Shown here in pieces: positions 56,161 to 64,000 of a stretch of 64,000 nt of DNA. Within the stretch, counting starts at the first letter, position 1; each line of letters starts with the position of its first letter. A model generated the notes under the pieces. The model was not told where the DNA came from. It worked only from the letters and a program-made list of their open reading frames with translations, and ran no database searches. The position numbers and the translations under genes were made by a program. The stretch is taken from positions 38,821-102,820 of the forward strand of contig CAMDBT010000005.1 in NCBI GenBank assembly GCA_945889475.1. The letters are read 5' to 3'. This DNA is from Bifidobacterium breve (GTDB lineage: Bacteria > Actinomycetota > Thermoleophilia > Solirubrobacterales > Solirubrobacteraceae).

Positions 56161-57014
56161 GCGGCATGATCGAGGTAATCAAGTCTGGCGCGCTGACGAC
56201 GATTCAGGATCTTGGCCGGCCCGGTTTCGCTCAGCTCGGCATCCCCCGCTCCGGTGCTGGCGACCGCGGTTCACTGAAGCTCGCCAACCGGCTCGTCGGC
56301 AACGCTGAAGGCGCCGCCGCGCTGGAGTGCACGCTGATCGGCCCAAGCCTGCTGTTCCACGACGATGCTCTAGTCGCGATTACCGGCGCCGAGATTCCGG
56401 CGCTCCTCGACGGCGAGCAGATGGCACTCAATTCGGCCTTCAGCGCCGCGGCCGGCAGCCTGCTCGAACTCGCGACGACGAGCGCCGGCCTACGGAGCTA
56501 CATCGCGCTGCGCGGCGGGATCGAGGCCGAGCCGGTGATGGGAAGCATGTCCAGCGACCTGCTCAGCGGCCTCGGCCCAGCGCCACTGACCGCCGGGCAG
56601 ATGCTCGCCACCGGGCCGTCGGCCGGTGAGGTACCAGCGATCGGTGTTGCAGCGGTCGCCGCTCCGGCCGACGAGCCACTGCTGCGCGTAATCCCCGGCC
56701 CGCGCGAGGACTGGTTTGGTGATCGGGCGCTGGAGCTGCTCGCTAAGAGCAGCTGGGAGGTGTCATCCGATTCCAACCGCAGCGGCGCCCGCCTGATCGG
56801 CCCCGAGCTGCCGCGTGTCCGCAGCGACGACCTGCTCTCAGAAGGGATCGCGCACGGCGCAATTCAGGTTCCCGCATCGGGCCAGCCGATCATCCTGCTG
56901 GCCGACCACCCGACGACCGGCGGCTACCCGGTGATCGCGGTTATCGCCAGCGCCGATCTTGACGCCGCAGGCCAGCTGCGCCCAGGCCAGCAGCTGCGCT
57001 TCGCGCTCAGCTAG
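56157..57014 (+). CDS. pxpC: 5-oxoprolinase subunit PxpC (KipA-like)
   Basis: TTIQDLGRPGFAQLGIPRSGAGDRGSLKLANRLVGN; SNRSGARLIGPEL; EGIAHGAIQVPASGQPIILLADHPTTGGYPVIA. Confidence 0.93.
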   Translation: MSGMIEVIKSGALTTIQDLGRPGFAQLGIPRSGAGDRGSLKLANRLVGNAEGAAALECTLIGPSLLFHDDALVAITGAEIPALLDGEQMALNSAFSAAAGSLLELATTSAGLRSYIALRGGIEAEPVMGSMSSDLLSGLGPAPLTAGQMLATGPSAGEVPAIGVAAVAAPADEPLLRVIPGPREDWFGDRALELLAKSSWEVSSDSNRSGARLIGPELPRVRSDDLLSEGIAHGAIQVPASGQPIILLADHPTTGGYPVIAVIASADLDAAGQLRPGQQLRFALS

Positions 57015-57387
57015 CGCCGCGCTGTGCGCGCAGCTCGTCGCGGATTTCGGTCAGCAGTTCGATCTCGCTTGCCTGCTCCTCGGTGGCGGCTCCACTGAGC
57101 CGGTTGAGCGTGTTCATCGGCTTGATCACGAAGAAGAAGATCGCTGCCGCGACCGAGAGGAAGGCGATCAGAGCGTTGAGGAAGTTGCCGTAGTTGAACT
57201 GGCTGCCGTGGATCGTGAAGCTGAGGCTCGAAAAGTCAGGCTTGCCGATGATTGCGCCGATGATCGGCGTCAGCACGTCGGCGACGAGCGAGTTGATCAG
57301 CGCCGCGAAGGCCGCGCCGATAACAACCGCTACCGCCAGATCAACCACATTGCCGCGCAGGAGGAAGTCACGGAAGCCTTTGATCAT
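57007..57387 (-). CDS. mscL: Large-conductance mechanosensitive channel
   Basis: MIKGFRDFLLRGNVVDLAVAVVIGAAFAALINSLVADVLTPIIG. Confidence 0.95.
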   Translation of the reverse strand: MIKGFRDFLLRGNVVDLAVAVVIGAAFAALINSLVADVLTPIIGAIIGKPDFSSLSFTIHGSQFNYGNFLNALIAFLSVAAAIFFFVIKPMNTLNRLSGAATEEQASEIELLTEIRDELRAQRGAS

Positions 57388-57430
57388 CGACCGATTGTTC
57401 CAGCCGCAGTGGACTTATCCGCAGCTGCGT

Positions 57431-58810
57431 TCAGCGCAGCGCAGAAACCTGCAGTGGCTTGCGAGCGCGGCGATCGAGCGCGGCGGCCTTACTCGCTCCA
57501 CCTTCGCTGCGTCCGCCGAAGTAGATGTTCCACGCATTCGAAAAATGCGAGTAGCCGCTCTCGCGCGGCTCGGTCGACACCAACCCGGAGGTCACAGCCC
57601 CGCCGCTGGAAGCGTACGAAGCGTCGTCGCCGGTGCACTGGGGATCGGTCGGCGTCGTCGAATCGACGTAGTAGCCGGTCATCGATAGGCCGACGATGTT
57701 CGTCGCGTGCGAATAAACAATTGTCAGCGTTCCCTGATCGCCGCTTAGCTGCGACCAGGTAGGCGGGCCAGCGACGAGAACATCAGGGCGGCCATCGACC
57801 TTCACGCCTGCTCGGTTGCGGTTGTTGCGATATGTCATCCCGCTTGCTGCGGCTGAGTAATCGAGGAAATCCACGACCTGGGGGATCGCGTGGACGCGGA
57901 GAAAGGTTTCAACGTCCTCGCGGCCCGGGTACATCAGCTCGCGGCGCTCTGTGTAGGGGCCGCTGTTGGCGCCGATGAAGTCGCGGATCGCGCGCACCGG
58001 GCCGACACGATTGGTCAAGAATGCTCCCTCGCCGTCGGAGAATGTCCGCTCGCTGCGACCGCAACTGCCGGCTGAAACCATCGCCTTGTGCATGTCGAGG
58101 ATGTCAACGCCGGTCGACTTCCCGGCACGAATCTTGAGCCGATCCTTCATCCAGCGGTCGGAGAAACCGAGCGAGTAGTTCGGCGTCGTAAGGGTTGACG
58201 CCTCCGGGTTTGGCCCTTCAGCAAGCCGATAGCTGGAGTACGGAAGGCCGGAGGCGAGCGCAAACTTGTAGCTCAGGGGGTGGCTTCCCGCGCTCTGGTC
58301 AACCTTGATCCCTGGGCGCGCCGCGCCGAGCAGCAGGTAGCCGCTAGCGCCGCTGATCGGGTCGCGCACTTTCAGCCACTGGTGCGGGCGGCCGCGAAGC
58401 GCTCGGGGGAGCGCGACGCTGCGCGGCGCCTTGCCGCCCACCGAGGAGCCGAGCAGCGCGAGCTCGTCGTTGCTGTCGAAGCCTAGGTCGTTGTCGGCCC
58501 CGGCTGACATCTGAGCATCGGCGTAGACGAGCGTCTGCTCGCCCGAAGGAAGCGCTGGCCGATAGGCGTTGCCGACATCGAAGAGCTTGCGCTCGTCGAC
58601 CTGTAGCGGGACCTGCCGCAGGCGCCCGGAGGCGTAGCGGTAGGCGAGAATTCGCTGCGGCGACGTACCGAGCAGCGCTGGCACGCGCGCCCCGGCCACC
58701 ACAATCGGGTCGCTCGCGCGCGACGCGGCGATTGATGCCGAGGCCCCTGCCGGCGTCAGCGCGGCAGCGAGCAATGATGAAACGAATATGAACAGCAGAC
58801 TTTTACGCAT
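57431..58810 (-). CDS. Secreted hypothetical protein
   Basis: 459 aa; signal MRKSLLFIFVSSLLAAALTPAGASA. Confidence 0.6.
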   Translation of the reverse strand: MRKSLLFIFVSSLLAAALTPAGASASIAASRASDPIVVAGARVPALLGTSPQRILAYRYASGRLRQVPLQVDERKLFDVGNAYRPALPSGEQTLVYADAQMSAGADNDLGFDSNDELALLGSSVGGKAPRSVALPRALRGRPHQWLKVRDPISGASGYLLLGAARPGIKVDQSAGSHPLSYKFALASGLPYSSYRLAEGPNPEASTLTTPNYSLGFSDRWMKDRLKIRAGKSTGVDILDMHKAMVSAGSCGRSERTFSDGEGAFLTNRVGPVRAIRDFIGANSGPYTERRELMYPGREDVETFLRVHAIPQVVDFLDYSAAASGMTYRNNRNRAGVKVDGRPDVLVAGPPTWSQLSGDQGTLTIVYSHATNIVGLSMTGYYVDSTTPTDPQCTGDDASYASSGGAVTSGLVSTEPRESGYSHFSNAWNIYFGGRSEGGASKAAALDRRARKPLQVSALR

Positions 58811-58911
58811 CGGTCGAGAGTACTAACCCCGCGCTTCGCTAGAAGTTGCGCAATTGAAGCTGGAACAGCGCTCGAGCGCCGCCGCGCGCGTGCAGCTTTC
58901 GAAGCGCCGCG

Positions 58912-59748
58912 CTAGCGCAGCTGGCGCAGGTCGGTCAACGTCGCGGGGCGGTCGCAGCTGCTGAACTCCGGAGGTACGCCGGCCCGCAGCGGCTCGTCGC
59001 TGACCGTTGCCGCGCCAGCGAACGGCCTACTTAAGCTCACCACAACGGTCTGACCAAGAGCCACAAAGAGGGCGACCGCGACGACGGCCAACACGTGTGC
59101 GCGGCCGTGCCGAACGTCTTGCAGCCCTACCGCGACGAGCAGCACGAGGCCAGCCAGCACGATCGCGATCATCATCACGAATGGCACACGCTCGGTCGAA
59201 GCGTTGACTATCTCCCGCCTTGCGATCGAAGCATTGCCAAGCGAACCGAAGAATGCGCCAAAGCCTGGCAGCGCGGTCACCGACGTCGGCCGGATGTCTG
59301 CTGTTTGCTTATAGAGAGCTTCAAGCGCGTCGGTGGTCTGATCGTTCTGCTTCGTCGCGGTAGCTAGCGACGGAAGCTCGTCGCAGACCTCGGACCTGCC
59401 GAACGTCAACAGGCCATTGATCAGCTTCTCCGCGGTCGGCGGCGGCAGCGTCCCGGCGGCAAAGCTAGCGGTAGCTAGGTGGGCTGCCAGTTGCGAGACG
59501 TCTTCCTGTGCATCGCTGACGTTATTCCACTCTTGAACGACTACAAAACCGATCAAGAAGCCGTAGAAGGACGCGACCACGGCGAGCACGTTGCGCACGC
59601 CGTTGACGCTCACCCAGCGCACGTGGCTGGAGACGAACCGTTGGCCGAGCCAGATGATCGCGAGCGCAATCAACAGCCAGACTGACGCAATCACAACGAA
59701 GAGAATTACGGTCGGCAGCTCGGCAAATTCATCTGTCACGATCGACAT
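58912..59748 (-). CDS. DUF4239-like membrane protein
   Basis: 278 aa; paired N- and C-terminal TM segments and bestrophin-like layout; family name tentative. Confidence 0.5.
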   Translation of the reverse strand: MSIVTDEFAELPTVILFVVIASVWLLIALAIIWLGQRFVSSHVRWVSVNGVRNVLAVVASFYGFLIGFVVVQEWNNVSDAQEDVSQLAAHLATASFAAGTLPPPTAEKLINGLLTFGRSEVCDELPSLATATKQNDQTTDALEALYKQTADIRPTSVTALPGFGAFFGSLGNASIARREIVNASTERVPFVMMIAIVLAGLVLLVAVGLQDVRHGRAHVLAVVAVALFVALGQTVVVSLSRPFAGAATVSDEPLRAGVPPEFSSCDRPATLTDLRQLR

Positions 59749-59784
59749 CGCGCGAGCGTAACCGATGCCTTGCCGCCGAGGCAG

Positions 59785-59872
59785 CGGAGGGGGCGGGATT
59801 CGAACCCGCGGTCCGGGGTTACCGGACTCCGGTTTTCAAGACCGGTGCATTCGACCACTCTGCCACCCCTCC
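59785..59872 (-). tRNA. tRNA-Ser(TGA)
   Basis: Minus strand GGAGGGG acceptor, anticodon stem-loop CCGGT-CTTGAAA-ACCGG, long variable arm, T-arm GCGGG-TTCGAAT-CCCGC; CCA not encoded. Confidence 0.93.
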
Positions 59873-59936
59873 GCGGGGCATTGTGGCAGGAGACGCGCCC
59901 CAATGGCTCGAACCACCGTCCCGTCGCAGCTTGCCG

Positions 59937-61031
59937 CTAGACGGCGGGGATCTGCTGCGTGATGCAGTGGATGTTGCCGCCGCCGAGCAGAATCTCGCGG
60001 CCGGGGACTGCCACCACTTCGCGCTCGGGGAAGAGCTCGGCGAGCTTCGCCATCGCCGCCTCGTCGGTGCGCTGATCAAGCAGCGGCGCGACAATCCGGC
60101 CGTTGCAGATGTAGAAGTTGACGTAGGAGCCTGCTAGCTCATCACCGGCTAGCCGCGGCAGAACTTCGCCGGAAGCGACTACGCCGGCGGCCTCAGCCTC
60201 GCTCATCGGCAGCGGCGAGGGCATCGGCAGCAGCTCCACCTGAAGCGAGCGGCCGCGCGCATCGGTTATCGCCTCCAGCCGCCGGCGAGCATCAAGCGAG
60301 ATTGCGTGCTGCGGGTGGGCGGCTTCATCGGTCCAAGTCAGCGCAACGACGCCGGGCCGGATGAAGCAGGCGAGGTTGTCAACGTGGCCGTCGGTCTCGT
60401 CGCCGAATGTGCCGGCGCCGAGCCAGAGAATCTTCTCAACGCCGAGATAGTCACAAAGGTGTCCTTCGATCTGCTCACGCGTCAGCGATGGGTTGCGGTT
60501 CTTATTCAGCAGGCACTCCTCGGTCGTCAGGCAGGTGCCCTCGCCGTCGACGTGAATCGACCCACCTTCAAGAACTAGTGGCGCCTTGTAGCGCTGATCG
60601 CCTTCGATCTCGATCACCTGCGCAGCGACCTCGATGTCCAGATCCCAGTTTGGGTAGAGGCCGCCGTCACGGCCACCCCAGGCGTTGAACTGCCAGTCAA
60701 CGCCGCGCCGATCTCCCCCGCCGTTTGTTACGAAACTGGGGCCGACATCCCGCATCCAAGCATCGTCGCTGTCTAGCTCGACGATCTCAGCGCTCGCTGG
60801 CAGCAGCGCGCTGGCAGCCTCTATCTGCGAGCCGCGTACGCCGACCCGCAGCGGCTCGGCGGCGGCGATCGCAGCGGCCACCTCGGCGTAGGCCCGCTGC
60901 GCTGGCTGGCCCTGCTCGCGCCAAGCGTCAGGCCGGTGGGGCCAAAGCATCCAGGTCGCCTCGTGCGGCGCAAACTCAGCCGGCATCGAGAAGCCGTCTG
61001 CTGCTGGCGTACTGCTTATCGGATCGCTCAT
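59937..61031 (-). CDS. aguA: Agmatine deiminase / peptidyl-arginine deiminase family
   Basis: MPAEFAPHEATWMLWPHRPDAW, DDAWMRDVGPSFV, LVLEGGSIHVDGEGTCLTTEECLLNKNRNP, GDETDGHVDNLACF, LLGGGNIHCITQQIP. Confidence 0.93.
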   Translation of the reverse strand: MSDPISSTPAADGFSMPAEFAPHEATWMLWPHRPDAWREQGQPAQRAYAEVAAAIAAAEPLRVGVRGSQIEAASALLPASAEIVELDSDDAWMRDVGPSFVTNGGGDRRGVDWQFNAWGGRDGGLYPNWDLDIEVAAQVIEIEGDQRYKAPLVLEGGSIHVDGEGTCLTTEECLLNKNRNPSLTREQIEGHLCDYLGVEKILWLGAGTFGDETDGHVDNLACFIRPGVVALTWTDEAAHPQHAISLDARRRLEAITDARGRSLQVELLPMPSPLPMSEAEAAGVVASGEVLPRLAGDELAGSYVNFYICNGRIVAPLLDQRTDEAAMAKLAELFPEREVVAVPGREILLGGGNIHCITQQIPAV

Positions 61032-61086
61032 TGGGACGATCTTATGCGCTGCCGCTAACCAGCGAAGCGGTTCGCCGGCAAGCTGC

Positions 61087-61986
61087 TCAATTGTCGCCCA
61101 ACAGCTCCGAGATCGTCACCGGCTCGAGTTTCTTGCGCTGAAGAATTTTGAGAATCTCCGGCAGCGCCTTCGCGGTCGGCGGATAATTGGCGTGCATCAG
61201 GATTATCCGCCCTGGTTTGGCCCAGTAGCGGATCGCGTTCAAGAGATAGGGCTCAGTTCGAAGGTCGGAATCAGCGACCGTTCCCGACCACATGATCACG
61301 CGCGTGTAACCGGCCTCACCGGCCGCTGCCAGCGTGCCGGAATCGAAGTCACCGTAAGGAGGCCGAAACCACGGCCGGCCGGTGATCTTGAAGGTCTTCT
61401 CAATCCAGTCCTCGTTGCGCTGCAGGTCAGCGCCGAAGGCGGCCGGACCGATCTGCGTTGAGGTGCCGTGGCTGAAGGTGTGGTTGCCGAGCGTCAGCTG
61501 GCCGTTTTCGACCAACGCTCGGATCCGCTTGGCTTGCGGATCCCAGCTGGAGCCGTAGATGCCGTTGGGGAAGAAGGTTGCGTGCGCGCCCGACTGCTCA
61601 AGGAAGTCAACGATCTGCGCGACGCAGCTAGGGCAGGTTCCGTCATCGAAGGTCAACGCCACCTTGTTTCCAGCGGCCGGGGCTTCGGTGATGACCTTTG
61701 CCGTGCCTGGAACTAGTGGCGTGATCTGCTGCGGTGGCGGCGTTATCTGCTGCGGCGCTGGCGCGACCGTCTTCTGCTCGGCCGCCGCTTCTTGCTTCGG
61801 TGCCTCAGCCGTCTGGTTGGCCACCACGGTGCCAGCAGGTTCGTCCTCGCCAGGGCTTCCTAGGCGTGGGATGACAACGAGAGCGGCAAGAACGGCAACA
61901 ACGACTACCGCGCCCACCGCGGCTGCCCTCCGCCGCCGCACGGTGGCGCTTTTCTGGCCGTGGCGGCGTTGACGAGGCTGATCCAT
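61087..61986 (-). CDS. Membrane-anchored polysaccharide deacetylase
   Basis: N-terminal TM; VALTFDDGTCPSCVAQIVDFLEQSGAHATFF, NHTFSHGT, FRPPYGDFD. Confidence 0.88.
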   Translation of the reverse strand: MDQPRQRRHGQKSATVRRRRAAAVGAVVVVAVLAALVVIPRLGSPGEDEPAGTVVANQTAEAPKQEAAAEQKTVAPAPQQITPPPQQITPLVPGTAKVITEAPAAGNKVALTFDDGTCPSCVAQIVDFLEQSGAHATFFPNGIYGSSWDPQAKRIRALVENGQLTLGNHTFSHGTSTQIGPAAFGADLQRNEDWIEKTFKITGRPWFRPPYGDFDSGTLAAAGEAGYTRVIMWSGTVADSDLRTEPYLLNAIRYWAKPGRIILMHANYPPTAKALPEILKILQRKKLEPVTISELLGDN

Positions 61987-62063
61987 CGCTAGCGATTCTC
62001 GCAGCCATCGAAGCTGGAATAAGAACGACGGCTGCCGCGTCCCCGCGTCCGCGCGAAAATCAG

Positions 62064-62152
62064 CGGAGAGGGCGGGATTCGAACCCGCGAACGAGGTTAC
62101 CCCCGTTACTCGCTTAGCAGGCGAGTGCCTTCAGCCTCTCGGCCACCTCTCC
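62064..62152 (-). tRNA. tRNA-Ser(GCT)
   Basis: Minus strand GGAGAGG acceptor, anticodon stem-loop CTCGC-CTGCTAA-GCGAG, long variable arm, T-arm GCGGG-TTCGAAT-CCCGC; CCA not encoded. Confidence 0.93.
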
Positions 62153-62296
62153 GGACGGGGCGAAGTGTACCCCGGCCCGCGCGGACGGCAGAAACGGCCG
62201 AAATTCTTTCGTCACAAACCGCAACCTCGGTGGTCTGAATGTGTAGTTAGCAAGTAGTTGGCTTAATAAATAGGTTCTAGAGTGTCGGAGAGGCCA

Positions 62297-64000
62297 ATGT
62301 CACATTCATCAACCAAGACCACGAGAAGCATCAGCTGGCGGATTGCGCTGGCCTTCGCGCTGCTCTCTGCAGCCCTATTCGCATTGATTCCCGCGCGAGC
62401 TGACGCGGCGGCCGCTTCAAGCGATTACATCGTCCTTTATGAGAGCGGCGCCGGTCTATCGAAGAAGATTGCCAGCGAAGAGGCCCGCGGCAACGACGTC
62501 CAGGAGGTCTTCCGCAGCGCAGCGAAGGGCTACGTCGCCTCACTCGATTCGGCTGATGTTGCCCGCCTTCGCGCCCAGGACGGCGTTCTACTGGTCGAAA
62601 AAGACAAGCCGGTCGAGGCGCTCAGCGCCGGCCCGCGCAGCGGTCTGGCCGCCTCTTGGGGTCTTGACCGGATCGATCAGCGCACGCTGCCGCTCAACAG
62701 TCTGATCTCCACCGACCAGAACGGCTTCGGCGTTACCGCCTACATCATCGACACCGGCATCCGCGCCGACCACGCGCAGTTTGGCGGCCGCGTCACGGCT
62801 GGCTTTGACGCGATCGGTGATGGGCAGAACACAAACGACTGCAACGGCCACGGCACGCACGTCGCCGGCACGGTCGGCGGCTCGACCTACGGCGTCGCTC
62901 CGGAGGTCTCGCTCGTCGCAGTACGAGTGCTTAGCTGCAGCGGCTCAGGCTCAACTTCAGGCGTGATCGCTGGCATCAACTGGGCCACCGCCAACCACGT
63001 CGCGGGTGTTCCCGCCGTCGCCAACATGAGTCTCGGCGGCGGCTTCTCGTCGGCTCTCAACACGGCGACACAGAACGCAATCAGCGACGGCATCACATTC
63101 GCGGTTGCGGCCGGCAACTCGAACGCCGATGCCTGCAGCTCCTCACCGGCCTCGACGCCGAACGCCTTGACCGTTGGCTCAACGGCATCCAACGACGCCC
63201 GCTCATCATTCTCCAACTGGGGCACCTGCCTTGACGTCTTCGCACCGGGCTCGGCAATCGCTTCCGCATGGAACACCTCGCCGACGGCCACAAATACGAT
63301 TTCAGGCACCTCGATGGCGGCACCGCACGTCGCTGGCGCAGCAGCGCTGCGGCTCTCCGCAAACCCATCGAGCACGCCCGCCCAAGTAGGCGCGACAATC
63401 GCAGCCGCCGCGACAACCGGTGTAGTCACCGACCCACATAGTGGCTCGCCGGATCGTCTGCTCTTCACCGGCGAGAGCGATACGCCTAGCCCACCGCCGC
63501 CGCCGGCACCACCGGCTCCAACTCCTCCGGCCAACGACAACTTCGACAGCGCACCGGCGCTAACTTCGTTCGCCACGGTCACGGGAACGACAATCGCGGC
63601 CACGCACGAGAGCGGTGAGCCTGCTCACGTCAACGCCGCCGCCGGATCGGCTGCATCAATCTGGTACACGTGGACGGCGACCGCCGACGGAACGCTGGCG
63701 CTGAACACTCAAGGCAGCAACTTCGACACACTTCTCGCCGTCTACAGCGGCAGCTCGCTCACCGCGCTCACGCCTGTAGCAAGCAACGACGACAGCGGCG
63801 GTGGCGGGCTCTGGAGCAGCGTCAGCTTCCCAGTAACTGCGGGAACCACCTACAGGATCGCAGTAGACGGCTGGCACGCTCTGACCGGGACGACCAGCCT
63901 TTCGGGCGGCTTCATCGCAACACCACTGCCACCACCAACGGAGCCGATCCCACCACCAACGGAGCCGATCCCACCCCCAACAGAGCCGATCCCACCCCCA
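62297..64000 (+). CDS. Secreted S8-family serine protease (subtilase), 3' truncated by window end
   Basis: Signal; VTAYIIDTGIRADHAQFGGR (Asp), CNGHGTHVAGTVGG (His), GTSMAAPHVAGAAAL (Ser); then a PPC-like domain. Absent from ORF track because no stop lies in the window. Confidence 0.9.
   Translation, partial: MSHSSTKTTRSISWRIALAFALLSAALFALIPARADAAAASSDYIVLYESGAGLSKKIASEEARGNDVQEVFRSAAKGYVASLDSADVARLRAQDGVLLVEKDKPVEALSAGPRSGLAASWGLDRIDQRTLPLNSLISTDQNGFGVTAYIIDTGIRADHAQFGGRVTAGFDAIGDGQNTNDCNGHGTHVAGTVGGSTYGVAPEVSLVAVRVLSCSGSGSTSGVIAGINWATANHVAGVPAVANMSLGGGFSSALNTATQNAISDGITFAVAAGNSNADACSSSPASTPNALTVGSTASNDARSSFSNWGTCLDVFAPGSAIASAWNTSPTATNTISGTSMAAPHVAGAAALRLSANPSSTPAQVGATIAAAATTGVVTDPHSGSPDRLLFTGESDTPSPPPPPAPPAPTPPANDNFDSAPALTSFATVTGTTIAATHESGEPAHVNAAAGSAASIWYTWTATADGTLALNTQGSNFDTLLAVYSGSSLTALTPVASNDDSGGGGLWSSVSFPVTAGTTYRIAVDGWHALTGTTSLSGGFIATPLPPPTEPIPPPTEPIPPPTEPIPPP
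63929..64000 (+). repeat. 21-nt tandem repeat encoding PPPTEPI
   Basis: Three copies of ccaccaccaacggagccgatc-type units plus a partial fourth, in frame with the subtilase. Confidence 0.85.

Noticed and set aside
1-64000. CRISPR arrays, transposons, prophage or toxin-antitoxin modules
   Set aside because: No regularly spaced repeats, transposase/integrase motifs or phage genes were seen; the only clear tandem repeat is the coding PPPTEPI tract.

Overview
High-GC bacterial chromosomal window, most consistent with a Thermoleophilia/Solirubrobacterales-type actinobacterium (inferred from gene style, not tested). There is no rRNA, CRISPR array, transposase or prophage. Main blocks: (1) acyl-CoA-dehydrogenase-fold protein, USP-like protein and APC permease; (2) a GlnT-type glutamine synthetase followed by three N-methylglutamate-synthase-like (MgsABC/GlxBCD) genes and an unassigned small ORF, then a divergent IclR regulator/DAO-family oxidoreductase pair with a perfect 9-bp inverted repeat between them; (3) pabC and a pabA-pabB fusion; (4) secreted hydrolase-like protein, L,D-transpeptidase, acetolactate decarboxylase; (5) pstSCAB with a lipoprotein and two zinc-ribbon proteins downstream, and a divergent zinc-ribbon/TM/phosphoesterase-like gene; the shared intergenic region has 11-nt-spaced PHO-box-like repeats; (6) a sigma-70 family factor with a diverged -35 recognition helix; (7) large secreted protein, peroxiredoxin, HAD hydrolase, flippase-like protein, an alpha/beta hydrolase with an in-frame TAG, SDR, and a double ThyX-like protein; (8) a complete nuoA-N complex I operon on the minus strand; (9) cytochrome c, serS, pxpBCA-type 5-oxoprolinase genes, mscL, two tRNA-Ser genes, agmatine deiminase, polysaccharide deacetylase, and a subtilase running off the right edge. 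The best candidates for undescribed biology are the Pho-linked zinc-ribbon cluster and the variant GlnT/MgsABC amine cluster. All family calls come from reading motifs by eye; no database search was run.
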